A DNA stretch of 64,000 bases, taken from positions 1-64,000 of the forward strand of contig NZ_JADMLH010000004.1 in NCBI RefSeq assembly GCF_016464385.1, read 5' to 3'. Source of the stretch: Nucisporomicrobium flavum (lineage in GTDB: Bacteria; Actinomycetota; Actinomycetes; Mycobacteriales; Micromonosporaceae). Every line of letters starts with the position of its first letter. The stretch's first letter is position 1. A program made the position numbers and the translations under genes. Below, piece after piece: positions 49,648-57,726 of the stretch. Under the pieces are notes generated by a model. The model was not told the origin of the DNA. It did not search any database and saw only the letters and a program-made list of their open reading frames with translations.

Positions 49648-50892
49648 TCAGGCCTTCGTCCACTTCTGGTTGCTTCCGCCGGTGCAGTCCCAGAGGATGA
49701 GCGCGGCGCCGTTGGCGCTGTTCCAGTCCTTGATGTCGACGCACTTGTTGGCGGAGACGTTGACCAGGTCACCGGCGCCGGAGAGGGTGAACCGCTGCAC
49801 CGGGTTGCCGTTGCACGTCACCAGCTGGATCGGCGTGCCGCTGCTGAGCGCGCCGCCGGCCGGGTCCATGCACTTGCCCATCGCCTGCAGGGTGCCGTCG
49901 CCGGCGAACGACCACTTCTGCGCGTTGCTGTTGTTGCAGTCGTACATCTGCAGCCGGGAGCCGTCAGCCGGGTTGGCGCCCGGGATGTCGATGCAGCGGC
50001 CGCTGAAGTTCGACTTGAGCGCGGTGCCGCCGGTGGCCGGCGGGGGCGTGCTGCCGCCGTCGTTGTTCCAGGCCGACACGCGGACGTAGTCGACGAGCAT
50101 GGTCTGCGGGAACTGGGTCGTGCCGTCCGGGTAGCCCGGCCAGTAGCCGCCGACCGCCACGTTCAGGATCATGAAGAAGTTGTGGTCGAACACCCACTGG
50201 TCACCGCCCAGGTTGGACGGCGTGACCCGGAAGTACTCCGAGCCGTCGAGGTACCAGACGATGAGGTTGGGCGACCAGTCGACCCGGTAGTTGTGGAAGC
50301 CGTCGGCCAGCGGGGAGCCGAGCGTACGGTTGCCGCCGATGCCCTCCGCCCCCGAGTAACCGGGGCCGTGCACGGTGCCGTACACGGTGTTCGGGGCCTT
50401 GCCGACGTTCTCCATGATGTCGATCTCGCCGGTGTTGGGCCAGCTGTTGCCGCCCAGCATCCAGAACGCCGGCCAGATGCCCTGACCGCGCGGGATCTTG
50501 ATGCTGGCCTCGAAGCGGCCGTACGTCTGGGAGAACTTGTCCGCCGTGAGGATGCGGCCGGACGTGTACTGGCAGGTGCCGTAGTGGCACTGGTAGCCGG
50601 CCGGATTCTCCTTGCGCGCGGTGATCGCGAGGTGGCCCTGCCCGTCCATCGAGACGTTGCTCGTGGAGTTGGTGTAGTACTGCCGCTCGTCGTTGCCCCA
50701 GCCGCTGCCGCCGATGTCGAACTTCCACTTGGCGGGGTCGATCGAGGAGCCGGCGGAGCCGTTGAACTCGTCGGACCAGGTGATGCCGCCGATCGCGGCG
50801 TCGGCTGTGTCGTTACGGGAGGCGGCGAAGAGGCCGCCCGAGACGGTGACCGCGACTACCGCCGCGGCCAGGAGAACTCGTGCTGCGCGCAT
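49648..50892 (-). CDS. Secreted GH16 beta-glucanase with ricin-type lectin domain
   Basis: A 414-residue exported enzyme. After the signal peptide, a GH16 domain (~30-270) contains the catalytic motif GEIDIMENVG (both Glu and the Asp intact), which suggests endo-beta-1,3-glucanase activity. A short Pro linker leads to a ricin-type beta-trefoil (CBM13, ~290-412) with repeated CIDIPG/CMDP/CVDI and Q-K-W motifs. GGAGG precedes the ATG. Acts on polysaccharide outside the cell. Confidence 0.94.
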   Translation of the reverse strand: MRAARVLLAAAVVAVTVSGGLFAASRNDTADAAIGGITWSDEFNGSAGSSIDPAKWKFDIGGSGWGNDERQYYTNSTSNVSMDGQGHLAITARKENPAGYQCHYGTCQYTSGRILTADKFSQTYGRFEASIKIPRGQGIWPAFWMLGGNSWPNTGEIDIMENVGKAPNTVYGTVHGPGYSGAEGIGGNRTLGSPLADGFHNYRVDWSPNLIVWYLDGSEYFRVTPSNLGGDQWVFDHNFFMILNVAVGGYWPGYPDGTTQFPQTMLVDYVRVSAWNNDGGSTPPPATGGTALKSNFSGRCIDIPGANPADGSRLQMYDCNNSNAQKWSFAGDGTLQAMGKCMDPAGGALSSGTPIQLVTCNGNPVQRFTLSGAGDLVNVSANKCVDIKDWNSANGAALILWDCTGGSNQKWTKA

Positions 50893-50917
50893 GGGGATGT
50901 GCCTCCGGGGGAAGAGG

Positions 50918-50946
50918 TTTGTAACACTCTTAGCAGTCTTTACAAA
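50918..50946. promoter_or_regulatory. TTTGTAA/TTACAAA inverted repeat upstream of the GH16 gene
   Basis: TTTGTAA (50918-50924) and TTACAAA (50940-50946) are exact complements, 15 bp apart, in the otherwise GC-rich leader of the glucanase gene. It overlaps the promoter region, so an operator for a sugar- or stress-responsive repressor is plausible. Confidence 0.55.
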
Positions 50947-51017
50947 TCGACTGCCGCCAGTCAAGGGAGATCAGTTCCGGAACTCCCCGATAACCGTTTT
51001 CCCGCGGAGGTTTTCCC

Positions 51018-52052
51018 TCAGAGCTTCTTGAAGAGGCTGGGCAGCGCGGTCGGCTCCCAGCCGGGCAGCGAGGTGTGCGCCTCGAGGACCTCGTAGTCGG
51101 CACCCTTGAAGGTCACGATCTGGCCGGCGGTGTAGTCGGTGAACGGCTTCCACGCCTGCTTGGCCGGCTTCGACGCGGGCGGCGTCGTGGGCGGGGCGGT
51201 CGTGGTGGGCGCGACGGTCGGCTCGGTCGTCGGCGGAGTGGTCGGCTCGGCCGTCGGCTCCGTCGTCGGCGGGGTGGTCGCCGGCGCGGTCGGTTCCTCG
51301 GTGGGCGCCGAGGTGGTCGGGGCCGCCGCGGCCACGCTCACCGCGTCGACGACCATGCGGGCCGGAAGCTCCGCACGGCGGGCGTCGGTGACCACGAGGC
51401 TCAGGGCGAGGCTGAACGGCCGGTCGGTCCCGCCGCGAACCTGCATCTGCCGGACCACGCCGCCGTCGACGGAGAACGTGACGGAGTCGGGCGTCCAGGC
51501 GAGCGCGTACGTGTGGAAGCCGTCGCCGACCGGCTCGGTGAGCAGGTCGATGGCGCCGCCGCCCGCGGTGATCACCTCGAACGCCGGCTTGATCCCCTCG
51601 TCCGCGGGCGTCTGGATCCGGGCCGAGATCTCGCCCGACTCGCGGCGGAACGTCTGCCGGGACACCAGCCGGGCCGAGGTGAGCCCGCTGCGGCGGCCCT
51701 CGCGGGCGGTCAGCAGCAGGTTGCCCTCGCCGTCCAGGCGCGCGTTGCGGGTGCTCTGGCTGAACTGCAGGCCGTCGTCGGAGCGGCTCGTGTCCAGCAC
51801 CCACTTCTGCGGGTCGACGGTGCTGCCGGCCGCCCCGTCGAAGTCGTCGGTGAAGCTGTCCAGCGAGGTGTCGCCCGGCCAGCCGTGACGCTGCTCGGTG
51901 CTGCCCGCGCGGTCGCGCTCCGACGCGTCCGCGCTGTCGTTGCGCGTCGGCAGCCAGATCGCGGTGGCCAGGCCGGCGGTCGCGACGGCGAGCGTGACGA
52001 CGAGTCGGGGACGCAGCCAGGCGGGCTGCTGCTGCGCGCTGTGTCGCGGCAC
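51018..52052 (-). CDS. GH16-like protein with inactive catalytic site and C-terminal chitin-binding (CBM5/12) domain
   Basis: A 344-residue protein. An uncleaved or signal-anchor helix (~15-37) is followed by a GH16-like jellyroll (~65-245), a Thr/Pro-rich linker, and a CBM5/12 module (AWKPFTDYTAGQIVTFKGAD). Where the active sibling has GEIDIMENVG this protein has GAIDLLTE, so both catalytic Glu positions are lost (first Glu to Ala, second to Thr). It is probably a binding protein. GGAGG precedes the GTG. It lies next to the active GH16 gene. Confidence 0.85.
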   Translation of the reverse strand: MPRHSAQQQPAWLRPRLVVTLAVATAGLATAIWLPTRNDSADASERDRAGSTEQRHGWPGDTSLDSFTDDFDGAAGSTVDPQKWVLDTSRSDDGLQFSQSTRNARLDGEGNLLLTAREGRRSGLTSARLVSRQTFRRESGEISARIQTPADEGIKPAFEVITAGGGAIDLLTEPVGDGFHTYALAWTPDSVTFSVDGGVVRQMQVRGGTDRPFSLALSLVVTDARRAELPARMVVDAVSVAAAAPTTSAPTEEPTAPATTPPTTEPTAEPTTPPTTEPTVAPTTTAPPTTPPASKPAKQAWKPFTDYTAGQIVTFKGADYEVLEAHTSLPGWEPTALPSLFKKL

Positions 52053-52167
52053 GGGGGAACCTCCGGGGGAGCGGTGGCGGTGTTGCTGGTGCTTCAGCAG
52101 AGACCTAAGAAGATCCAGGGGCAAAGGTCAAGGGTGAATCCGGGCAATTAAAAAAAGATTCAGGTTT

Positions 52168-52542
52168 TCAGCCGGGGGTGCGGCTCGAGATGCGTACGGC
52201 CGTCCCTTCGGGTCCGCTTTTGATCGCGAATGTGTCGGTGAGCTCCCGGACGAGATAAAGGCCCCACCCGCCCGGCTCGTCGGGCGCGGGTTTCCCGTCG
52301 CGCAGCCGGCCCACTCCGGCACCGTGGTCGGCGACTTCGCACGTGATGGCGCGCGGTTCGCACCACAGGGTCAGGTGGCCGGTGCCGCCGCCGTGCCGCA
52401 CGGCGTTGGTCAGCAACTCGTTCACGGCCACGACGAAATCGTCCAGCCCGTCGCCGGTGAGCCCGGCCGCGCCCGCCCGGGCCGCGACGGCATGCCGCAG
52501 CGCCGCGACCTGGCTGCGGTCGAACGTCTCGGAGATGAGCAC
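52168..52542 (-). CDS. RsbW-like HATPase (anti-sigma/serine kinase type)
   Basis: A 124-residue HATPase_c protein: N box NELLTNAVRHGG, G1 box DHGAGV, and GGWGLYLVRELTD. This is a single-domain regulator that likely binds or phosphorylates an anti-sigma factor antagonist. The start is uncertain. GTG at 52542 gives the usual length; an ATG at 52584 would add 14 residues. It is divergent from the histidine kinase gene. Confidence 0.85.
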   Translation of the reverse strand: MLISETFDRSQVAALRHAVAARAGAAGLTGDGLDDFVVAVNELLTNAVRHGGGTGHLTLWCEPRAITCEVADHGAGVGRLRDGKPAPDEPGGWGLYLVRELTDTFAIKSGPEGTAVRISSRTPG

Positions 52543-52597
52543 TTCCGTACCGATGTCTTCAGACGGTAGGCGACCCCTGATCATTCCGCTCGGTGAG

Positions 52598-52610
52598 TAG
52601 GGTCGGCCCA
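52598..52610 (+). promoter_or_regulatory. Leaderless promoter of the histidine kinase gene
   Basis: TAGGGT (52598-52603), 6 nt, then ATG at 52610. Confidence 0.65.
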
Positions 52611-53740
52611 TGGCGGAATCGAGCGGGCTGCAGACGCCGCTCTGGCGGGCGATCGCGGTGTACCGGATCGCCGCCCTGGTGTACGTGACCATCCTCGTGG
52701 TGCAGAACGTCAGCGTGTACGAGCGCCCCGTGCTCGCCTGGCCGGTGCTCGCGCTGACCGCGGGCTGGACCGTGTTCACGACGTACGCGTACGCCGTACC
52801 GGCCCGGCGCCGGCCGCCGCTGTTCGTCGCGGACCTCGTCGTCACCATGGCGGTGATGGCGTCCAGCGCGTGGATCGTCGGCCCGGCCGCGCTCAAGGAC
52901 GGCAAGCCCACCCTCGCCGTCGCCTGGCACGTCGCCCCGGTCATCGCCTGGGCCGTGGCCGGCGGCCGCCGCTGGGGCATCGCCGCGGCGCTCGCCATGG
53001 GCGCCACGGACCTGGTGGTGCGCAACCACTACGACCAGGCGGCGTACACGGGCACCGTGCTCATGCTGCTCGCCGCGCTCGCCGTCGGCTACATGGTGGG
53101 CATCGCCGAGGTGTCCCAGCGGCGCCTGGAACGCGCGATCCAGATGGAGGCCGCCACGCGGGAGCGGGAACGGCTCGCGCGCGACATCCACGACTCGGTG
53201 CTGCAGGTCCTCGCCCTCGTCAAGCGCCGGGGCGCCGGGCTCGACGGGGAGGCCGGGGATCTCGCGCGCCTCGCCGGTGAGCAGGAGGCGGCGTTGCGCA
53301 CGCTCGTCACCGGGCGTACCGCGGCGCCCGTGGACGCCAACGCTGAGGTCGACCTGATGACGCTGCTGGAGCCGTACGCGTCATCGACGGTGTCGGTCGC
53401 GGCACCCGCGGGAGCGGTCCGTCTGCCCGGCCACGCCGCCACGGAGATCGCGGCCGCGGTCGCGGCCGCCCTCGACAACGTCACCCGGCACTGCGACCCC
53501 GGCACCAAGGTGTGGGTGCTCGTCGAGGACGAGCCCGGCTTCGTGACGGTCAGCGTGCGCGACGACGGCTGCGGCATCGCGCCCGAGCGCCTCACCGAGG
53601 CCGAGCAGCAGGGGCGGCTCGGGGTCGCCCAGTCGATCCGGGGCCGCGTCGCCGACCTCGACGGCACGGTGACGATCACCTCGACGCCCGGCCAGGGTAC
53701 GGAGGTCGAGCTCCGCGTCCCGCGCCCCTCGATAGGGTGA
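52610..53740 (+). CDS. Histidine kinase (HisKA_3, NarL-type partner; DUF5931 sensor-like)
   Basis: A 376-residue membrane kinase. About five hydrophobic helices fill residues 10-165. The phosphoacceptor region is RLARDIHDSVLQVLALVK (His near 195), and the HATPase domain has DNVTRH and DDGCGI. It belongs to the MacS/LiaS-like kinases that pair with LuxR-type response regulators. The signal is unknown. The regulator gene starts 5 bp after its stop. Confidence 0.92.
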   Translation: MAESSGLQTPLWRAIAVYRIAALVYVTILVVQNVSVYERPVLAWPVLALTAGWTVFTTYAYAVPARRRPPLFVADLVVTMAVMASSAWIVGPAALKDGKPTLAVAWHVAPVIAWAVAGGRRWGIAAALAMGATDLVVRNHYDQAAYTGTVLMLLAALAVGYMVGIAEVSQRRLERAIQMEAATRERERLARDIHDSVLQVLALVKRRGAGLDGEAGDLARLAGEQEAALRTLVTGRTAAPVDANAEVDLMTLLEPYASSTVSVAAPAGAVRLPGHAATEIAAAVAAALDNVTRHCDPGTKVWVLVEDEPGFVTVSVRDDGCGIAPERLTEAEQQGRLGVAQSIRGRVADLDGTVTITSTPGQGTEVELRVPRPSIG

Positions 53741-53746
53741 GCGGCG
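53733..53746 (+). promoter_or_regulatory. Internal leaderless promoter for the response regulator
   Basis: TAGGGT (53733-53738) overlaps the end of the kinase gene and is 7 nt before the GTG of the regulator. The regulator may therefore be expressed independently. Confidence 0.55.
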
Positions 53747-54390
53747 TGGCAGTCAAGGTGATGGTGGTCGACGACCACCCGATGTGGCGCGACGGCGTGG
53801 CGCGGGACCTCGCCGCGGCCGGGTACGACGTCGTCGCGACGACCGGGGAGGGCCGCCAGGCCGTGCGGATCGCCGGCGCCGCCCGGCCCGACGTGGTCGT
53901 GCTCGACCTCCAGCTGCCGGACATCTCCGGGGTCGAGGTGATCACCGGGCTGCTCGCGGCGCTGCCGTCGGTCCGGGTGCTCATGCTCTCCGCCAGCGGG
54001 GAGCAGCAGAGCGTCCTCGACGCAGTCAAGGCCGGCGCGTCCGGATACCTGCTCAAGTCGGCCGGTCAGGCGGAGTTCCTCGAGGCGGTGGGGCGTACGG
54101 CCGCCGGCGACACCGTGTTCACGCCGGGGCTGGCCGGGCTGGTGCTGGGGGAGTTCCGGCGGCTGGCCGTCGAGCCCGCCGGGGACGACGGCATGACACC
54201 CAAGCTGACCGAGCGCGAGACCGAGGTGCTGCGGCTCGTGGCCAAGGGGCTGTCCTACCGGCAGATCGCCGAGCGGCTCGTGCTGAGCCACCGGACCGTG
54301 CAGAACCACGTACAGAACACGCTGGGCAAGCTGCAGCTGCACAACCGGGTGGAGCTCACCCGCTACGCGATCGAGCAGGGCCTGGACTGA
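53746..54390 (+). CDS. LuxR/NarL-family response regulator
   Basis: A 214-residue regulator. The receiver domain has VMVVDDHPMWRDG and VVVLDLQLPD with the phosphorylatable Asp near residue 56. The C-terminal LuxR helix-turn-helix is LTERETEVLRLVAKGLSYRQ with VQNHVQNTLGKL. It is the partner of the preceding kinase. Targets are unknown. Confidence 0.94.
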   Translation: MAVKVMVVDDHPMWRDGVARDLAAAGYDVVATTGEGRQAVRIAGAARPDVVVLDLQLPDISGVEVITGLLAALPSVRVLMLSASGEQQSVLDAVKAGASGYLLKSAGQAEFLEAVGRTAAGDTVFTPGLAGLVLGEFRRLAVEPAGDDGMTPKLTERETEVLRLVAKGLSYRQIAERLVLSHRTVQNHVQNTLGKLQLHNRVELTRYAIEQGLD

Positions 54391-54395
54391 CGAGC

Positions 54396-54421
54396 GCCCC
54401 GGCGGCCGTCGCCGCCGGGGC
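54396..54421. terminator. Hairpin between convergent genes
   Basis: GCCCCGGCGGC pairs perfectly with GCCGCCGGGGC (11 bp, 4-nt loop). It can serve the response regulator and the DUF5709 gene. Confidence 0.75.
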
Positions 54422-54431
54422 ACCCGGGCTC

Positions 54432-54989
54432 TCAGTGGTAGTTCGGGGCGTTGGTCTCGTGCATGGCCGCCTCTTCCGCCGAGGCGCCGCCGCCGGCCGC
54501 CCCCGCGTCGTACGCGACGCTGTCCGGCTCGTCGTCGGTGCCGAAGCCCTCGTCCGACTCGACCAGGCGTCCCACCGGCCGCGGGCTCGCGTCGTCGAGC
54601 TGGCCGTCGTCGTACATCGAGACGGGGGAGTTCGGGTCGGACGTCGGGCTCTGGCCCCACACGTCCGCGTCGAGCTGCCGCTGCTCGGGGTCGTCGACCG
54701 TCTCGTCGTACGGGTCGCGCCGCGGCGGGAGCGGGTCCTCGGCGCCGACGTCGGGCCGCTCCTGGCTGAGCCGGTAGTCGAGCGATTCGCCCTCGCGCTG
54801 CTCCTCGGCGGTGTTGCCGTAGCGGCTGGCGCCACCCGGTCCCACCCCCGCGAGCGCGGCGGGGTCGGGGCCGTCGGCCCAGCGGCCGCTCTCCACCTCG
54901 TCGTACGCGTTGGAATCGTCGTCCGCGGTCTCGGGCAGGCCGGACGCCTCCGGATCGGAGACCTCGGTCGGGAAGTCGTCGTCTCGCAT
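54432..54989 (-). CDS. DUF5709 acidic hypothetical protein
   Basis: A 185-residue, very acidic, low-complexity protein matching the DUF5709 style: ESLDYRLSQERPDVGAEDP and DPYDETVDDPEQRQLDADVW. Probably intrinsically disordered. TAGCTT is 7 nt before the ATG (leaderless). It lies 10 bp after the STAS-ATPase gene. Function unknown. Confidence 0.82.
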   Translation of the reverse strand: MRDDDFPTEVSDPEASGLPETADDDSNAYDEVESGRWADGPDPAALAGVGPGGASRYGNTAEEQREGESLDYRLSQERPDVGAEDPLPPRRDPYDETVDDPEQRQLDADVWGQSPTSDPNSPVSMYDDGQLDDASPRPVGRLVESDEGFGTDDEPDSVAYDAGAAGGGASAEEAAMHETNAPNYH

Positions 54990-55002
54990 ACCGTGCAAGC
55001 TA
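54990..55002 (-). promoter_or_regulatory. Leaderless promoter of the DUF5709 gene
   Basis: On the minus strand TAGCTT, 7 nt, then ATG at 54989. It lies inside the end of the upstream gene. Confidence 0.45.
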
Positions 55003-55773
55003 CCCGCGGGAGCGCCCGGCCATGCCTGTGCCGCGCAGATCGCCCGCCGGCTCCTCGTCGCCCGCGAGCGCGGCCCACACCACCTTGCCGTCGCTCACCG
55101 GCAGGCAGCCCCACCGGCTGGCCACCGAGTCGATGAGCAGCAGGCCCCGGCCGCCGTACGAGGTCACCGGCACGGGCTCGCCGGAGTAGCGGGGCACGTC
55201 GGGGGAGCGGTCACGCACCGCCACGGTCATCGTCCCGCCGTGCAGCCCGAGCAGGACGACCATGTCCGTGTTCGCGTGCGCCACCACGTTGTTGACCATC
55301 TCGGTGACGACGATGCACGCGGGACCGGCCAGGTCGCGCAGCTCCCAGCGCGCGCAGGCCTCGGTGATGAGCTCGCGGGAGCGCCGGGCGGCGCCGACGA
55401 TGGGCTGGAGCGGTGTGCTCAGGAAGTGGTCGGGGGCGGGATCGCCGAGGGCGGTGAACGCCTCCTCGGGCGTGGACCACGTCGGCAGCCCCAGCCCGTG
55501 CCAGGCCCGGGCGTCCCCGGCGGCGCAGACCACGAGGGGTGCGCCCGGCCACTCGGCACCCGCCCGGGCGACGTCGCGCAGCACGGTGACCGCCTCGGGC
55601 TCGTCCAGGGAGAGTTCACGCACGTCGACGACCAGGGCTTCCGGCTGCCCGCCCAGGATGTCGAGCAGGGCCGACCGTACGGCGGGGGCGGAGCCCGTGT
55701 CGAGCACCCCGGTCAGGCGGACGACCGGGTAGGTCAGCCCGCCGTCGACCCGGTGTCGGACCTCGCTCGGCAT
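55000..55773 (-). CDS. STAS domain plus HATPase fusion (anti-anti-sigma/anti-sigma type)
   Basis: A 257-residue fusion. Residues ~1-110 are a STAS-like domain (RLTGVLDTGSAPAVRSAL, ALVVDVREL). Residues ~130-245 are an RsbW/SpoIIAB-like ATPase (TEMVNNVVAHA, GGRGLLLIDSV). The usual phosphorylated Ser/Thr after VDV is not clear (VDVRELSLDEP). In one chain it combines two partners of a partner-switch, which suggests a sensor or integrator role. GGAGTGATC precedes the ATG. Confidence 0.87.
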   Translation of the reverse strand: MPSEVRHRVDGGLTYPVVRLTGVLDTGSAPAVRSALLDILGGQPEALVVDVRELSLDEPEAVTVLRDVARAGAEWPGAPLVVCAAGDARAWHGLGLPTWSTPEEAFTALGDPAPDHFLSTPLQPIVGAARRSRELITEACARWELRDLAGPACIVVTEMVNNVVAHANTDMVVLLGLHGGTMTVAVRDRSPDVPRYSGEPVPVTSYGGRGLLLIDSVASRWGCLPVSDGKVVWAALAGDEEPAGDLRGTGMAGRSRG

Positions 55774-55786
55774 GATCACTCCATTG

Positions 55787-55861
55787 TGCATAACGCGTAG
55801 GAAGCTCGCATTGTTGCAGGACTAGACTTTGGCGCGGTATGCACTATTTGATGCATAAGCG
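55787..55861. promoter_or_regulatory. Three TGCATAA-type regulatory half-sites
   Basis: TGCATAACGCG (55787-55797), CGCGGTATGCA (55833-55843, inverted) and TGCATAAGCG (55852-55861) share one motif; the last two form the palindrome TATGCA-N8-TGCATA. They lie directly upstream of the STAS-ATPase gene and likely bind its regulator. The gap 55792-55913 has no gene. Confidence 0.6.
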
Positions 55862-55913
55862 AAGCATGGTCATGGGGAGGTCTGTACCCCGCCGGCCGCC
55901 GCTCATGCACATC

Positions 55914-56813
55914 TCATCGAGCGGCCGGGCGCAGGGGTGCCCCCTCCGCCCGTCGCCCGCTCGCGGCCCTGGTCGTCGCGTGGTGGTGCTGCGGCTCGGC
56001 GTAGCGGGTCATCGCGATGACCGAACCGAGCGTGACCACGAAGCCGACCGCCGCGAGCCACTCACGCCCCGGATGGATCCGGTCGCCGAGCAGCAGCAGC
56101 CCCACGATCGCCGCGGGCACCGCCCCGGCGGCGTCCATCGCGGCGACCGCGGACGTGGTCGAGCCGCGCTGCATGGCCAGGCCCAGCTGGAGCTGACCGA
56201 CCACCGAATGCGCGATCAGGAGGTAGAGCAGCGGGTTCGTCAGGAAGCCGGAGGCGGAGTGCTCGTTCGCCAGCGGGCGCGCGGCGATGGCCGCCGCCGA
56301 GAAGGCGATGCCGGCCAGCGAACCCAGCACGACCGAGCCGGTGGCGCCGTGCAGGCGCACCGCGAAGAAACCGAGCAGGCCGATCACCGCGAGCGCGACC
56401 GTCAGCCCGACCACGCCGGTCATGCCCAGCGGCCGTGACGGCGCCGGCTGCGCCGACACCACCAGCGCGGTGATGCCGACCAGCAGCAGCGTGAGCAGCG
56501 CCAGCTCGGCGACGGGCAGCGCCCACTTCAGCACGATGACGCCCAGCAGGGCGGTGACGCCGAGCCCCGCCGCTACGCTGGCCTGCACCAGGAACAACGG
56601 CAGATCCTTGCGGGCGAGGAACGCCAGCACGAAGCCCAGGACCTGACAGACGACCCCGAACAGATACGTACGGTGACAGGCCAGGCGCACCAGCAGCTGC
56701 GGATCGAAGGTGTGGTGCACGCTCGTCCGCGCCGCCGCCACCGACTGCAGCAGGTTCGCCACCCCGTACGCGCCGATCATGGCTGCCAGGTAGACCCAGC
56801 CCGCGGACATCAC
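55914..56813 (-). CDS. DMT/EamA-like membrane transporter
   Basis: A 299-residue protein with about nine or ten hydrophobic helices and an Ala/Arg-rich cytoplasmic tail. The layout resembles actinobacterial DMT-superfamily proteins annotated EamA. Substrate unknown. TATCCT is 6 nt before GTG at 56813 (leaderless), and an ATG follows at once in frame (GTGATG). Confidence 0.8.
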   Translation of the reverse strand: MMSAGWVYLAAMIGAYGVANLLQSVAAARTSVHHTFDPQLLVRLACHRTYLFGVVCQVLGFVLAFLARKDLPLFLVQASVAAGLGVTALLGVIVLKWALPVAELALLTLLLVGITALVVSAQPAPSRPLGMTGVVGLTVALAVIGLLGFFAVRLHGATGSVVLGSLAGIAFSAAAIAARPLANEHSASGFLTNPLLYLLIAHSVVGQLQLGLAMQRGSTTSAVAAMDAAGAVPAAIVGLLLLGDRIHPGREWLAAVGFVVTLGSVIAMTRYAEPQHHHATTRAASGRRAEGAPLRPAAR

Positions 56814-56825
56814 TCGGCGAGGATA
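56814..56825 (-). promoter_or_regulatory. Leaderless promoter of the DMT-like gene
   Basis: On the minus strand TATCCT, 6 nt, then GTG at 56813. Confidence 0.6.
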
Positions 56826-56862
56826 GACCAGCCGCGGAGTACCCCGGAGGACGAACGGTGCG

Positions 56863-57666
56863 TCAGGCCCGCCCGCGCGCCAGCCGACCGAGGATCTCCT
56901 CGTGGAGGTGACCGTTGGTAGCGATGGCGCTGCCGTCGCCCGGCGCGCGCTGCCCCGCCAGGTCGGTGAAGGAGCCCCCCGCCTCGAGCACGATCGGGAT
57001 CAGCGCCGCCACGTCCCAGAGCGAGAGGTTGGGGTAGACCATCGCGTCCACCGCGCCCTCGGCGAGCAGCATGTAGCCGTAGAAGTCGCCGTAGCCCCGG
57101 GACCGCCAGGTGTCACGCATCAGATCCAGCATCGGCTCGAGGTAGCCGGCCTTCTCCCAGTCGGGCAGGCTCGCGTACGCCAGGCTCGCGTCGGACAGCC
57201 GCCGGACCCCGGACACGGAGATCTTGGTGGCGGCCCGCTGGTGCTTGCCCGCGTACGCGCCGTGCCCCAGCGCACCCCACCAGCGGCGGCCCAGCGCGGG
57301 CGCGGACACCAGCCCGGCGACCGGCCGCTCGCCCTCCATGAGCGCGATCAGCGTGCCCCAGATCGGCACGCCGCGGATGAAGTTCTTCGTGCCGTCGATC
57401 GGGTCGATCACCCAGTGCCGGTTACCCTGCCCGGCCGGCGCGGTCGAACTGCCGAACTCCTCGCCGATCACGCCGTCGCGGGGCCGGGCCCGCGCCAGCG
57501 TCGAGCGGATCGCCTGCTCGACGGCGGTGTCGGCGTCGGAGACCGGGGTCAGGTCGGGCTTGGACTGCACGTGCAGGTCCAGCGCCCGGAACCGCGCCAT
57601 GGAGATCGAGTCGGCGGTGTCGGCCAGCAGGTGGGCGAGCGCGAGGTCGTCGGCGTACGAAGCCAT
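56863..57666 (-). CDS. hisN: Histidinol-phosphatase, inositol monophosphatase family
   Basis: A 267-residue enzyme of the IMPase fold. Metal-binding motifs are intact: GEEFG, WVIDPIDGTKNF and LSLWDVAALIP. In actinobacteria this family supplies the histidinol-phosphate phosphatase step of histidine synthesis (HisN). The ATG at 57666 is 6 nt behind TAGCGT (leaderless). It lies downstream of rsgA on the same strand. Confidence 0.92.
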   Translation of the reverse strand: MASYADDLALAHLLADTADSISMARFRALDLHVQSKPDLTPVSDADTAVEQAIRSTLARARPRDGVIGEEFGSSTAPAGQGNRHWVIDPIDGTKNFIRGVPIWGTLIALMEGERPVAGLVSAPALGRRWWGALGHGAYAGKHQRAATKISVSGVRRLSDASLAYASLPDWEKAGYLEPMLDLMRDTWRSRGYGDFYGYMLLAEGAVDAMVYPNLSLWDVAALIPIVLEAGGSFTDLAGQRAPGDGSAIATNGHLHEEILGRLARGRA

Positions 57667-57678
57667 GCGGGCACGCTA
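57667..57678 (-). promoter_or_regulatory. Leaderless promoter of hisN
   Basis: On the minus strand TAGCGT, 6 nt, then ATG at 57666. Confidence 0.6.
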
Positions 57679-57726
57679 GCCGATCGCTCGCAACGGGGTC
57701 GGGCGCACCGCCCGCCCCGCGCGGGG

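Noticed and set aside
49639-51096. 485-codon plus-strand frame over the GH16 gene
   Set aside because: Antisense shadow without motifs; the minus strand encodes an intact GH16-ricin protein.
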